DNA from: Zoogloea sp044344315
GTDB taxonomy: Bacteria; Pseudomonadota; Gammaproteobacteria; Burkholderiales; Rhodocyclaceae
Reading direction: 5' to 3'
Assembly: GCF_044344315.1 (NCBI RefSeq)
Contig: NZ_JBIJDC010000008.1
Coordinates: forward strand, 8,184-72,183
Length of the DNA: 64,000 bases
The notes beneath the pieces were generated by a model, which saw only the letters and a list, made by a program, of their open reading frames with translations, did not search any database and had not been told where the DNA came from. The stretch's first letter is position 1. Every line of letters starts with the position of its first letter. This document shows positions 25,106 to 34,805 of this stretch, piece by piece. Position numbers and translations under genes: made by a program.

Positions 25106-25138
25106 AGTGTGTGGGCCCGATGCAGCGCACCAAACCAA
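25106..25138 (-). promoter_or_regulatory. Weaker match to the TTGGTT-N21 promoter layout
   Basis: On the minus strand TTGGTT (25133-25138) is followed after 21 bases by CACACT (25106-25111), a poor -10 that keeps only the second A and last T. Included because spacing and position before the DUF2325 gene agree with the four stronger cases. Confidence 0.3.
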
Positions 25139-25301
25139 ATTGTTCCGATATGCATTCCATGCCGGAATGAAATAGACGGCATTCCATGAATTCATCCAAG
25201 CTATTGAAATAACTAAAAAAGCCTTTTGCTGGGCAATCATCACCAATGACCTGCCAGGTGTTGATTTCCAGCCACCGGAATACAGTCCGTGCCCCCAATC
25301 C

Positions 25302-25385
25302 TGTGGGTTCGAATTCATACGACCTCCGCGCGTTGATTCACAGGCAAGTCGGTGGCCGGAAGTCCACGGTCGAATGAATTCGACC
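25302..25385. repeat. Inverted repeat with GGTCGAAT/ATTCGACC palindrome
   Basis: TGTGGGTTCGAATTCAT (from 25302) is mirrored by ATGAATTCGACCCCACA (ending about 25389). The right arm contains the 18-base palindrome GGTCGAATGAATTCGACC (25368-25385). A related GAACTCGACCCCAC occurs near 13968. It looks like a second small REP-type family or an IS-end remnant. The remaining 25060-25579 gap holds the promoters of the flanking genes and no gene I recognise. Confidence 0.5.
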
Positions 25386-25579
25386 CCACAACAGCGCGCC
25401 GCCATTGGCGCTCGCCCCGGTTTCAGAGCGACAGCAGAGGCAAGCAGGAGCAACGCGCCACCTGGCGTCGCGGCCAGGCTGACGCCGGCCACCAGGGCTG
25501 CGGAAACCCTACTCAGCACAGGGTTGAAGTCACCGCGCCAAGCGACCAGACTTGAAACACCCCCTCTCCGGAGTGTCCC

Positions 25580-26875
25580 GTGAGCGCGAAGAGCACGACC
25601 CGCATCGCCTCACCCCATGCCCCACCCAGCACCACCGCCGGGTCACGGAGCATGCGTGTCGCCGACCCGCGCTTCGACGAGATTCTCGCCAGCGCCAACG
25701 ACGCGATCATCTCCATCGACGAATCCCACGTCATCACCCTGTTCAACCGGGGTGCCGAGCGCATCTTCGGCTACAGCGCCGCCGACATCATCGGCCAGCC
25801 CCTGGATCGGCTGATTCCCGAACGCTTCGTCGCCCGCCATGGCGGCCAGGTGCGGGATTTTTCGGCGGCCCCGGAGGCCTCGCGGATGATGGCTCAGCGC
25901 GGCGAGATCTACGGACGCCGGCGCGATGGCAGCGAGTTTCCGGCCGAAGCCTCGATCTCCAAGTTCCGGGGGCCGGATGGGCTGGTGTTCACGGTGATCC
26001 TGCGCGACATCACTGAAAGGCGCGCCGCCGAGCTGATCCTGCGCGGCGCCCATGACGAGCTGGACAGGCGCGTGCGCGAACGCACCGCCGAGCTCGAAGA
26101 GCGCAACGCCCAGCTGCAGCAGGAAATCCATGAGCGCCGCCGCGCCGAGAAGCTGCTGGCCGAGCAGGCCCGTGAGCTGGCCCGCTCCAACGCAGACCTG
26201 GAACAGTTTGCCTCCGTCGCCTCCCACGACCTGCAGGAGCCCCTGCGCATGGTGGCCAGCTACACCCAGCTCCTGGGCAAGCGCTACCGCAACCGCCTCG
26301 ACGGAGACGCCGACGAGTTCATGGGCTTCATCGTCGATGGGGCCCTGCGCATGCAGCGCCTCATCAACGACCTGCTCACCTTCTCCCGGGTGGGCAGCCG
26401 CGGCAAGGGCTTCCAGCCGGTGGATCTGGCGACCAGCGTGGCCCAGGTGCGCATCAACTTGCGCGCCGCCATCGACGAGAGTGGCGCCCGGATCAGCACC
26501 GGCACGCTGCCGGTAGTCAACGCCGACGCCACCCAGATGGAGCAGCTGCTGCAGAACCTGATCGGCAACGCCATCAAGTTCCGCAAGGGCCCGGCGCCCC
26601 GCGTGCACATCGACGCCCGGCGCGAGGACGCGGCCTGGCGCATCGAGGTGCAGGATGACGGCATCGGCATCGACGCCCGCTACGCCGAGCGGATCTTCGT
26701 GATCTTCCAGCGCCTGCACACCGCCGCCGAATACCCGGGCACCGGCATCGGCCTGGCCATCTGCAAGAAGATCGTTGAGCGCCACGGCGGGCAGATCGGC
26801 GTGCAATCAACCCCTGGCGAGGGGACGAGCTTCAGTTTCACACTGCCTGATCGGGAGGAGACCCCCCATGCGTGA
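25580..26875 (+). CDS. PAS-domain sensor histidine kinase
   Basis: A 431-residue soluble kinase without membrane segments. It has a PAS domain (about 28-145, ILASANDAIISIDESHVITLF) and a coiled coil (about 147-210). HisKA has His216 in SVASHDLQEPLRM, and HATPase has QNLIGNAIKFRKG, DDGIGIDARYAERIF and GTGIGLAICKKIVERHGG. This is the phytochrome-like kinase subgroup that pairs with Rcp1-type regulators, and such a regulator overlaps its end. GTG start at 25580 with GGAG upstream; an ATG at 25652 is an alternative. Confidence 0.88.
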   Translation: MSAKSTTRIASPHAPPSTTAGSRSMRVADPRFDEILASANDAIISIDESHVITLFNRGAERIFGYSAADIIGQPLDRLIPERFVARHGGQVRDFSAAPEASRMMAQRGEIYGRRRDGSEFPAEASISKFRGPDGLVFTVILRDITERRAAELILRGAHDELDRRVRERTAELEERNAQLQQEIHERRRAEKLLAEQARELARSNADLEQFASVASHDLQEPLRMVASYTQLLGKRYRNRLDGDADEFMGFIVDGALRMQRLINDLLTFSRVGSRGKGFQPVDLATSVAQVRINLRAAIDESGARISTGTLPVVNADATQMEQLLQNLIGNAIKFRKGPAPRVHIDARREDAAWRIEVQDDGIGIDARYAERIFVIFQRLHTAAEYPGTGIGLAICKKIVERHGGQIGVQSTPGEGTSFSFTLPDREETPHA

Positions 26876-27317
26876 CCGCCAACGCCCCATCCGGATCCTC
26901 CTCGTGGAGGACAACCCCGGGGACGTGCGCCTGACCATCGAAGCCTTCAAGGACAACCGTGTGGACACCCCCCTTGATGTCGCCCGGGACGGCGTCGAGG
27001 CCCTGGCCTACCTGCGCCAGGAGGGTATCCACGCCGGCAAGCCACTGCCCGACCTGATTCTCCTCGACCTCAACCTGCCGCGCATGGACGGCGGCGAGGT
27101 GCTGGCGGCCATCAAGGCCGACCCGGCCCTGATGCACATCCCGGTAGTGGTGCTCACCACCTCCCGGGCGGAGCAGGACGTCCAGCGCGCCTACCTGCTG
27201 CAGGCCGCCTGCTTCATCACCAAGCCGGTGGATTTCGAATGCTTCATCCAGGCGGTTAAGCTCATCGACGCCTTCTGGCTGAGCGTCGTCACCCTGCCCT
27301 GCGGCGCGCGCTCATGA
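26868..27317 (+). CDS. Single-domain response regulator (Rcp1-like)
   Basis: A 149-residue receiver domain only: acidic pair in ILLVEDNPGDVRL, phospho-acceptor Asp67 in LILLDLNLPRMDGG, Thr in VVVLTTSR, Lys in FITKPVDF. The ATG has GGGAGGAG upstream and lies inside the kinase's last codons (8-base overlap). Its stop overlaps the next start. With no output domain it probably relays phosphate to another protein; the adjacent REC-PAS-GGDEF-EAL protein is a candidate. Confidence 0.9.
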   Translation: MRDRQRPIRILLVEDNPGDVRLTIEAFKDNRVDTPLDVARDGVEALAYLRQEGIHAGKPLPDLILLDLNLPRMDGGEVLAAIKADPALMHIPVVVLTTSRAEQDVQRAYLLQAACFITKPVDFECFIQAVKLIDAFWLSVVTLPCGARS

Positions 27318-29413
27318 GCAGTGCGCACTCCAATGTGCTGCTCGTCGAAGACAACCCCGGCGATGCCCGCCTGATCCAGGAGATGCTGGCCGACGGGGAC
27401 GGGGACAGCTTCCGGCTATGGCGGGCCGACCGCCTGTCGGCCGGGCTGGACATGCTCTCCAGCGGCGACATTGGCGTGGTGCTGCTGGACCTGTCGCTGC
27501 CCGACAGCCTGGGCATCGAGACCTTCTGCACCATGTTTGCCCACGCCCCTCAGGTGCCCATCATCGTGCTCACCGGCACCGACGACGAGGTGATGGCCCT
27601 GCACGCGGTCAAGACCGGTGCCCAGGACTACCTGATCAAGGGCGAGGTGAACAGCAACCTGCTGCTGCGCGCCATGCGCTATGCCATGGAGCGCAAGGAG
27701 GTCGAGCGGGCCCTGCGGGAAAGCGAGGAGCGCTACGCCCTGGCCGCCGCCGGGGCCAACGACGGCCTGTGGGACTGGCACCTGCAGCGCGGCCGGGCCT
27801 ACTTCTCGCCACGCTGGAAGTCCATGCTGGGCTTTGCCGACGACGAGATCGGCGACGACCCGGAGGCCTGGCTGGCCCTGATCCACGCCGACGACATCGC
27901 CGCCGTGCGCGCCCAGCTCGCCAACCCACAGACCCTCTCCGGCGCGCCCCTCAATGTCGAATACCGCATCCGCACCCGGGGCGGCGACTACCGCTGGATG
28001 CTGTGCCGGGGCATGGCTGTGCGCGACCGGGACGGCCAGCCCCTGCGCATGGCGGGCTCCCAGACCGACATCCACGCCCGCAAGCTGGCCGAGGAGCGCC
28101 TGCTGCGCGACTCCCTGCGCGACGGCCTCACCGGCCTGTCCAACCGCAACCTGGTGACCCACCGCCTGCACCAGGCCATCGAGCACATGCAGCGCCAGCC
28201 GGAGCGGCGCTTTGCGGTGCTGTTCCTCGACCTGGACCGCTTCAAGAACGTGAACGACAGCCTCGGCCACACCACCGGCGACAAGCTGCTGATCGAATGC
28301 GGGCGCCGCCTGGGCCTGTGCTGCCGGCCCCACGACACCCTGGCCCGGCTGGGGGGCGACGAGTTCGTGCTGCTGCTGGAGGACATCGACGACGCCACCG
28401 ACGCCATCCGCGTGGCCGACCGCATCCAGCGCCACTTCGCCACCCCCTTCGTGATCGACGGCTACGAGCTGTTCATGAACTGCAGCATCGGCATCGCCCT
28501 GTCGGCCCCCGAATACCACCACCCGGACGAGCTGCTGCGCGACGCCGACACCGCCATGTACCGGGCCAAGGCCGACGGCAAGGCATGCTACGCCCTCTTC
28601 GACGCCGACATGCACCACCGGGCGGTGGCGGCCCTGGACATGGAGAGCAGCCTGCGCCGGGCCATCGACCGGAACGGCTTCGTGCTCCACTACCAGCCGG
28701 TGATCGAGCTCAGCAGCGGCCGCATCGCCGCTTTCGAAGCCCTGATCCGCTGGCCCCACGAAAGCCGCGGCCTCATCTCGCCGGCCGAGTTCGTCCCCCT
28801 CGCCGAAGAAACCAGCCTGATCCTGCCCATCGGCCGCTGGGCCCTGCGCGAGGCCTGCCGCCAGCTGCGCTGCTGGCAGGACGCCGACGGGCGCCTTTCC
28901 AGTCTCAGCATCAGCGTCAACCTGTCCGCCCGCCAGTTCTCCGATGAAGGCCTGGTGGGCCAGGTGGCTGACGTACTCGAGGAAACGGGGCTGGCCCCCG
29001 CCTGCCTCAAACTCGAGATCACCGAGAGCGTGCTGATGGTCAACGCACAGCTGGCCCTGACACGACTGGCACAGCTGCGGGCCATGGGCATCGGCATCAG
29101 CATGGACGACTTCGGCACCGGCTACTCGTCCCTCAGCTACCTGCAGCGCTTCCCCATCGACACCCTGAAGATCGACCAGTCCTTCATCGGCGCCATGGCC
29201 CACACCATCGAGGGTGCCGAGATCGTGCGGGCCATCCTCAACCTGGGCAAGGCTCTGCACCTGGAAGTGATCGCCGAGGGCGCCGAGAGCGTCGCCCAGG
29301 TGGACATGCTCCGCGACATGGGCTGCCCCCTGACCCAGGGCTTCTTCTTCTCCCGCCCCCTGCCCCACCACGAGGCCGAAGCCCTGCTCCGGGCCGCGCC
29401 CCCCGCCGCCTGA
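27314..29413 (+). CDS. REC-PAS-GGDEF-EAL cyclic-di-GMP turnover protein
   Basis: A 699-residue protein: receiver domain (1-130, Asp59 in VVLLDLSLPDS), PAS with PAC (about 138-262), GGDEF (about 275-430, RLGGDEFVLLLED intact) and EAL (about 440-690; FEALIRW, LEITESV, MDDFGTGYSSL and KIDQSF all intact). Both synthesis and hydrolysis motifs look active. The start overlaps the single-domain regulator stop (ATGA). The three-gene operon likely couples a PAS-sensed signal to c-di-GMP level. Confidence 0.93.
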   Translation: MSSAHSNVLLVEDNPGDARLIQEMLADGDGDSFRLWRADRLSAGLDMLSSGDIGVVLLDLSLPDSLGIETFCTMFAHAPQVPIIVLTGTDDEVMALHAVKTGAQDYLIKGEVNSNLLLRAMRYAMERKEVERALRESEERYALAAAGANDGLWDWHLQRGRAYFSPRWKSMLGFADDEIGDDPEAWLALIHADDIAAVRAQLANPQTLSGAPLNVEYRIRTRGGDYRWMLCRGMAVRDRDGQPLRMAGSQTDIHARKLAEERLLRDSLRDGLTGLSNRNLVTHRLHQAIEHMQRQPERRFAVLFLDLDRFKNVNDSLGHTTGDKLLIECGRRLGLCCRPHDTLARLGGDEFVLLLEDIDDATDAIRVADRIQRHFATPFVIDGYELFMNCSIGIALSAPEYHHPDELLRDADTAMYRAKADGKACYALFDADMHHRAVAALDMESSLRRAIDRNGFVLHYQPVIELSSGRIAAFEALIRWPHESRGLISPAEFVPLAEETSLILPIGRWALREACRQLRCWQDADGRLSSLSISVNLSARQFSDEGLVGQVADVLEETGLAPACLKLEITESVLMVNAQLALTRLAQLRAMGIGISMDDFGTGYSSLSYLQRFPIDTLKIDQSFIGAMAHTIEGAEIVRAILNLGKALHLEVIAEGAESVAQVDMLRDMGCPLTQGFFFSRPLPHHEAEALLRAAPPAA

Positions 29414-29568
29414 GCCCCCACGACCGGCCGAGCTTCTTATCGCCGGTTAACGACCCCGCACAGGAGACGCGCCGACAATCGGCTTCGCCGCTGCGGCCCA
29501 TTGCGGGACAAGACCCGACACGGATAGCGGCCCGCAGCGCCCTCGCCCCCTCCCCAGCAGGTACCCCC

Positions 29569-31596
29569 ATGCACACGCTCCTTGCCCCCGCCGTGGCATT
29601 GCTCAACCGCCTGAGTTTCCGCGGCAAGTTCACCATCATCATCCTCTGTGTGCTCATCGCCCTGGCCGGCCTCGGCGGCTCCCTGGGGGCCGCCCTGTGG
29701 GGTGAAGTCCGCCACACCCGCAACGAGCAGGCCGGTGTCGCCACCCTGGTGCCCACCCTGCACGCGGTGCAGATGATCCAGCAGCACCGGGGCCAGATGG
29801 TCAGCGTGCTGTCCGGCAAGCCCGAGTTGAAGCCCCGGGCCGACGAGACCGCCGCCCAGGCCGACCGCTGGCTGGACAAGGCCGACGCGGCCCTGGCTGC
29901 CTCCCCCACCCTCAGCGGCACCGCAACCGGATGGACCGCCGTGCGCAAGGACTGGAAGGATCTGGTCATCTCCGGCGGAAGCCTGGATGCCGCCGCCAGC
30001 CGGATTGCCCACCGCAAGGTGATCGAAGCCCTGCTGGCCCACGCGAAAGCGGTGATCAGCGCATCCGGCCTGCTGCTGGACACCGAAGCCGGTTCTTTCT
30101 ACATGATCGACGCGACCCTCGATGCCCTGCCCGAGCTCATCGAACGGATCGGCAAAATGCGCGCCACCGGCAACCTGCTGCTCAGCAGGAAAACCGGCAG
30201 CGATCAGGAACGGGAAGACCTGACCGTGCTGATGGCCACGGCCGAAGCCGAGTACCGGAAAGTCATCCAGAAGCTCCGCCGCGCCAGCGAGGGCCACCCG
30301 GAGATCGTCACCAGCATCGCAGCCCTGGAATCCGGGACCGGCCCCCACCTGGCCTAGCTGACCGGGGTGGCCCGCAGCGACATCATCCCCGGGCGCTACG
30401 AGACCCCGGCGGCTGAGTGGGTGCAGCGCTCCACCGCGGCCATCGACGCCCTCTACGAGAGCGCCTTCGAGCATTTCATCCCCGAACTCCAAGGCCTGCT
30501 CGCCGATCGCGAGTCCCGCCTGATGCGCACCTTCACCCTGTCAGCAACGGCGGCCATCGGCATCGCCCTGCTGGTGACCTACCTCCTCGCCGCCGTCGCC
30601 TCGGCCATCGGCGGCGCCGTGGCCAGCCTGGCCGGCAATGCCGAGAAGGTGGCCGACGGCGACCTGACCGTGCACGTCGAGCTCGCCACCCGGGATGAAC
30701 TGCAGCGCGTCGCCAGCGCCTTCAACCGCATGGGCGAATCCATTGCCCAGCTGCTCCAGGGGGCGCACAAGACGGCTGACGACCTGTCTGCCGCGGCCGA
30801 TCACCTGGCCAGCTCCTCCAGCGACGTGGCCCGCGGCTCGGCCCACCAGAGCGACGCGGCCAGCGCCATGGCGGCGGCGGTCGAAGAGATGACCGTCGGC
30901 ATCAACCACATCGCCTCCAACGCCCGCGACGCCCAGAGCGAAGCCACCCACGCCGGGCAGCTATCCACCGAAGGCAGCGAAGTGGTGCGCCAGACCGTGG
31001 ATGACATCGGCCGCATCTCCGAAGTGGTGAAGCGCTCCGCCGGCATCATCCGCAAGCTCGGCGACCAGTCCTCGCAGATCTCGGCCATCGTCGGCACCAT
31101 CAAGGAGATCGCCGACCAGACCAACCTGCTGGCCCTCAACGCCGCCATCGAAGCCGCCCGTGCCGGCGAGCAGGGGCGTGGCTTTGCGGTGGTGGCCGAC
31201 GAGGTACGCAAGCTGGCCGAGCGCACCACCCAGTCCACCCAGGAGATCGCCGGCATGATCGGTGGCATCCAGGAAGGCGCCCAGCATGCCGTGCGGGCCA
31301 TGGAAGAAGGGGTCGAGCGGGTCAGCGAGGGCGTGGACCGGGCCGGCCAGGCCGGCACCGCCATCGCCCACATCCGTGCCGGCGCCGGGCGCACCGTCAA
31401 TGCCATCAACGAAATCAGCGACGCCCTCGGCGAACAGAGCGCCGCCAGCACCGAAATCGCCCGACAGGTGGAAGGGATCGCCCAGATGGCCGAGAACAAC
31501 AGCGCCAGCTCCCAGGCCTCGGCCCGCACCGCCCAGCAACTCAAGGACCTGGCGGTGCGCCTGGAACAGGATATCGGGCGCTTCCGGCTGAACTGA
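29569..31596 (+). pseudogene. Methyl-accepting chemotaxis protein interrupted by an in-frame TAG
   Basis: A single reading frame of 676 codons encodes a complete chemoreceptor except for TAG at 30355-30357 (codon 263, after GTGPHLA). Before it: a membrane segment (FTIIILCVLIALAGLGG) and a periplasmic sensor region. After it, in the same frame: a second membrane segment (AATAAIGIALLVTYLLAAV), HAMP, and the signalling tip (DQTNLLALNAAIEAARAGEQ). The frame is otherwise clean and well conserved, which suggests a recent mutation, a sequencing error or suppression. A restart at GTG 30367 would yield a receptor without most of its sensor. Confidence 0.8.
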
Positions 31597-31653
31597 GGTC
31601 TGCCTCCACGGATAGGCCCGCGCGCGCGCCACTTGCCCCCGACCCAACATGCG

Positions 31654-33615
31654 CTACTCGCCCGCCAGCGCCACCACCGGGTCCAGGCGAGCAGCCTGGC
31701 GGGCTGGGAGATAGCCGAACAACAAGCCGGTGGCAACTGCGCAGGCAAACGCGCCGAGCATTGCAGTCACCGAAAAGATCACTGGCACCTGCCAGAGGAT
31801 GAGGAGTGCTCCGACGCTCAAACCCGCCGCCACCCCCAGCGCCCCACCCACCACCGTCAGCAGTACCGACTCGGTCAGAAACTGGCGCAGGATGTCGCGC
31901 TGGCGAGCCCCCGTGGCCATCCGGATCCCGATCTCGCGAGTCCGCTCACGCACCGTCATCAGCATCACGTTCATCACGCCGATGCCACCCACCACCAGGG
32001 ACACGGCGGCGATCAGGCCCAGCATCATGGTCATCGCCTCGCGGGTCTCCATCTCCGCCTGCAGCTTGGCCGCGGCGTTGCCGATGCCGAAGTCCTCCCG
32101 CCCGTGCCGCTCCAGCATGAGCCGGCGGATGGCCTGCTCGGCCGCCATCACCTGCTCTGCCCCAGCCGCCTCGATGACCGTGTAGTCAGGCTGGGTCTGG
32201 GCCCGATAGACCCGGGCACGACCGGCGCGATAGGGGATGAAGACCATGTCGTCGTAGTCCTGGCTGCCGGATTCGGCACCGCGCTCGGCCATCACGCCTA
32301 TCACCTCGAAGGGGGCTGTACCGATCAGCAAGTGCTGGCCGGTGGGGTAGGCCCCATCGGGGAAGAAGTTCTCCCGCGCCTTGTGGCCAAGCACCACCAG
32401 GGGCGCCAGATCGCGGTCTTCCTGGGCATTGAAGAAACGCCCGACGGCGACGGGCCAGCGGTGCATGCGAGGCATGGCTTCGGTGCCGGCAAAGACGTAC
32501 AGATTGCGCTCCACGTTGCCACGGCGGACCGAGATCGGATCACCGATCACCGGCATCACCCTGGCCACCTCGGGCAGGGCCGCAAGGGCAGCGAGGTCCT
32601 CCTCGGTGACGACCCCGCCAGGGCCGCCGGCAGGCGGAGGCCGGCTGCCCATGTACATGATGGTGGCGCCCATGCTGCCCATCTGGGTGGCCACCTTTTG
32701 CCGTGCCCCTTCGCCGATGGCCAGCATGGCGATCACCGATGCCACACCGATGACGATACCGAGCAGGGTCAGCCCGGTGCGCCCGCGGTTCATGCGCATG
32801 CCACGCCAGGCGCTGCGGGCGGCCTCGCGCAGTTCGGCACGCCAGACCCCGGCGCCCGCCCTGCCCGGCGGCGTGTCGGGCAGCCCTGCCGGGGCATGGC
32901 CCCGGGCAGATGGTGCCGGTACGCCCGAATCGGCAACGATCCGTCCATCCTGGATCTCGATCACCCGGCGGGCCTGGGCCGCCACCCGGTGATCGTGGGT
33001 GATGAGGATGACGGTGTGCCCGGCCTCCGCCAGTTCGGCCAGCAGGGTCATGACCTCGGCGCCGCTGCGGGAGTCGAGGGCGCCGGTGGGCTCATCGGCC
33101 AGGATGATGCGCCCGCCATTGACCAGGGCCCGGGCAATCGACACCCGCTGCTGCTGGCCGCCGGACAACTGCCGGGGACGGTTGTCCAGGCGCTCGCCGA
33201 GGCCGAGGCGTTCGAGCAGGGCGGTGGCCCGCGCCGACCGCTCAGCTTCACTCATGCCAGCATAGACGGCGGGGACTTCGACGTTCTCCCGGGCGGTCTC
33301 GCTGGGAATCAGGTGGTAACCCTGGAAGACGAAGCCGAAGGCCTCACGGCGCAGCCAGGCCAGGCGATCGGCATCGAAGCCGTCCACGTCCTGCCCGGAG
33401 AAGAGATAGCGGCCGGAGGTGGGCCGGTCCAGGCAGCCCAGGATGTGCATCAGCGTGGATTTGCCCGAGCCCGAGGCGCCGACGATGGCGACGAACTCCC
33501 CGGCGTGGATGTCCAGCGAGATGCCGCGGAGCACGTCCACCAGGGGCTGCTCGCCGCCGCCGTAGGTCTTGCACAGGCCACTCAGGGTGATCAGGGGAAT
33601 AGGCACAGCGCTCAC
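31654..33615 (-). CDS. macB: MacB-type ABC exporter, fused ATPase and permease
   Basis: A 653-residue fusion. The N-terminal ATPase has Walker A VGASGSGKSTLMHILG, signature LSGGQQQRVSIARAL and Walker B ILADEPTGALDS. Then four membrane segments with a large periplasmic domain between the first and second (about 300-530), and FtsX-like ends (RTREIGIRMATGARQRDI). The GTG start overlaps macA (GTGA). As the last gene of a siderophore-uptake operon it resembles PvdT, which exports and recycles siderophore; this role is inferred from context. Confidence 0.92.
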   Translation of the reverse strand: MSAVPIPLITLSGLCKTYGGGEQPLVDVLRGISLDIHAGEFVAIVGASGSGKSTLMHILGCLDRPTSGRYLFSGQDVDGFDADRLAWLRREAFGFVFQGYHLIPSETARENVEVPAVYAGMSEAERSARATALLERLGLGERLDNRPRQLSGGQQQRVSIARALVNGGRIILADEPTGALDSRSGAEVMTLLAELAEAGHTVILITHDHRVAAQARRVIEIQDGRIVADSGVPAPSARGHAPAGLPDTPPGRAGAGVWRAELREAARSAWRGMRMNRGRTGLTLLGIVIGVASVIAMLAIGEGARQKVATQMGSMGATIMYMGSRPPPAGGPGGVVTEEDLAALAALPEVARVMPVIGDPISVRRGNVERNLYVFAGTEAMPRMHRWPVAVGRFFNAQEDRDLAPLVVLGHKARENFFPDGAYPTGQHLLIGTAPFEVIGVMAERGAESGSQDYDDMVFIPYRAGRARVYRAQTQPDYTVIEAAGAEQVMAAEQAIRRLMLERHGREDFGIGNAAAKLQAEMETREAMTMMLGLIAAVSLVVGGIGVMNVMLMTVRERTREIGIRMATGARQRDILRQFLTESVLLTVVGGALGVAAGLSVGALLILWQVPVIFSVTAMLGAFACAVATGLLFGYLPARQAARLDPVVALAGE

Positions 33616-34805
33616 CAGGTGAATCTCCGCACGCCACCGTCGCGCCGACGCTCGGCAAGCACCAGGGCCTCCCCTTCGGCAAGCCCTGTGCGCACCTCGA
33701 CCTGATGGCGATTGCGCACGCCGGCCACCACTTCACGCCGCTCGATCGTGCCGCCGGGCAGGCGGACCCGGGCCGTGAATCGGTCGGCCACCCCAGGCAC
33801 CGGCTCCAGGGCGGCCAGGGGCGCATGCAGGCGGCCCCTGGCGGCGGCCGTCACGATGCTGACCTGGGCGGTCATCTGGGGCATCAGCTCGCCATCGGCG
33901 TTGTCCACATCGAACAGCACGGTGTAGGCCACCGCCTTGCTGGCCGCCGGCTGGGCCGACGCCCCCTGCGTCACCGCGGCGGGACGTGGCGCCGGCAGGA
34001 TCTGACGCACCGAGCCGCTCCAGCGCCGGGGCTGCGCGGCGCCGTGCCCCCCCAGGGTGGTGAAATAGACCGCCTGCCCGGGCTTGACCTGACGCACGTC
34101 CGCCTCCGACACCTCGGTCCATACGGTCATGCCAGACAGGTCGGCGATGCGCAGGATGTGGGGCGTCTGGTAAGTGGCGTTGAGGGTCTGCCCCTCCCGG
34201 GCCTCGATGCTCACCACCGTGCCGGCCATGGGGGCATCGATGCGGGTGTAGCCCAGGCGGGCTTCGTCGGCCTGCAGGGTGGCCTGGGTCTGGCGGATCT
34301 GCGCCCTCAGGCTGTCTACCCGCGCCCGCGCCATCGCCAGGCTGGCATCTGCGTTGTCCACATCCTCCTGGCGGGTCGCCTCATCGCGGACGAGTTGCTG
34401 CTGGCGTGCCTGCTGCCGGGTCGCCAGTTGCAGCTGGGCCTGCTGCTCGGCCAGCTGGGCGTGCAGACCGGCCAGCGCCGCCCGACCCGCCTCGACGGTG
34501 GCCCGTTGCACGCTGGGGTCGATCTCGACCAGCAGATCGCCCTTGCCCACCGCACTGCCGGGCTGTACGTGCAAGCGGGTGATCCGCCCCGACACCTGGG
34601 CACCGATATCCACGTAGCGGCGGGGTTCGAGGGTGCCGATGGCGGTGACCGTGGCTTCGATGTCGCCCCGAGTCACGCCCATGGTCTCGTACCCCACCTC
34701 CGGACGCGACGCCCACCATACGCCTGCCGCCAGCGCCGCAAGCACGGCAACCATGCCCACCAGCCGGCGCGATGGCAGGTGCCTGCGCACCTTGGCGCCT
34801 GTCAT
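33612..34805 (-). CDS. macA: MacA-type periplasmic adaptor
   Basis: A 397-residue membrane-fusion protein: N-terminal anchor (LVGMVAVLAALAAGVWWAS), biotinyl-lipoyl half motifs (TLEPRRYVDIGAQVSGRI, and RIDAPMAGTVVSIEAREGQT), a long coiled-coil hairpin (about 95-175, rich in Ala/Gln/Arg), and a beta-barrel with C-terminal membrane-proximal domain. It joins MacB to an outer-membrane TolC-like channel; none is in this operon. The ATG at 34805 overlaps the DUF4198 stop by four bases. Confidence 0.92.
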   Translation of the reverse strand: MTGAKVRRHLPSRRLVGMVAVLAALAAGVWWASRPEVGYETMGVTRGDIEATVTAIGTLEPRRYVDIGAQVSGRITRLHVQPGSAVGKGDLLVEIDPSVQRATVEAGRAALAGLHAQLAEQQAQLQLATRQQARQQQLVRDEATRQEDVDNADASLAMARARVDSLRAQIRQTQATLQADEARLGYTRIDAPMAGTVVSIEAREGQTLNATYQTPHILRIADLSGMTVWTEVSEADVRQVKPGQAVYFTTLGGHGAAQPRRWSGSVRQILPAPRPAAVTQGASAQPAASKAVAYTVLFDVDNADGELMPQMTAQVSIVTAAARGRLHAPLAALEPVPGVADRFTARVRLPGGTIERREVVAGVRNRHQVEVRTGLAEGEALVLAERRRDGGVRRFTW

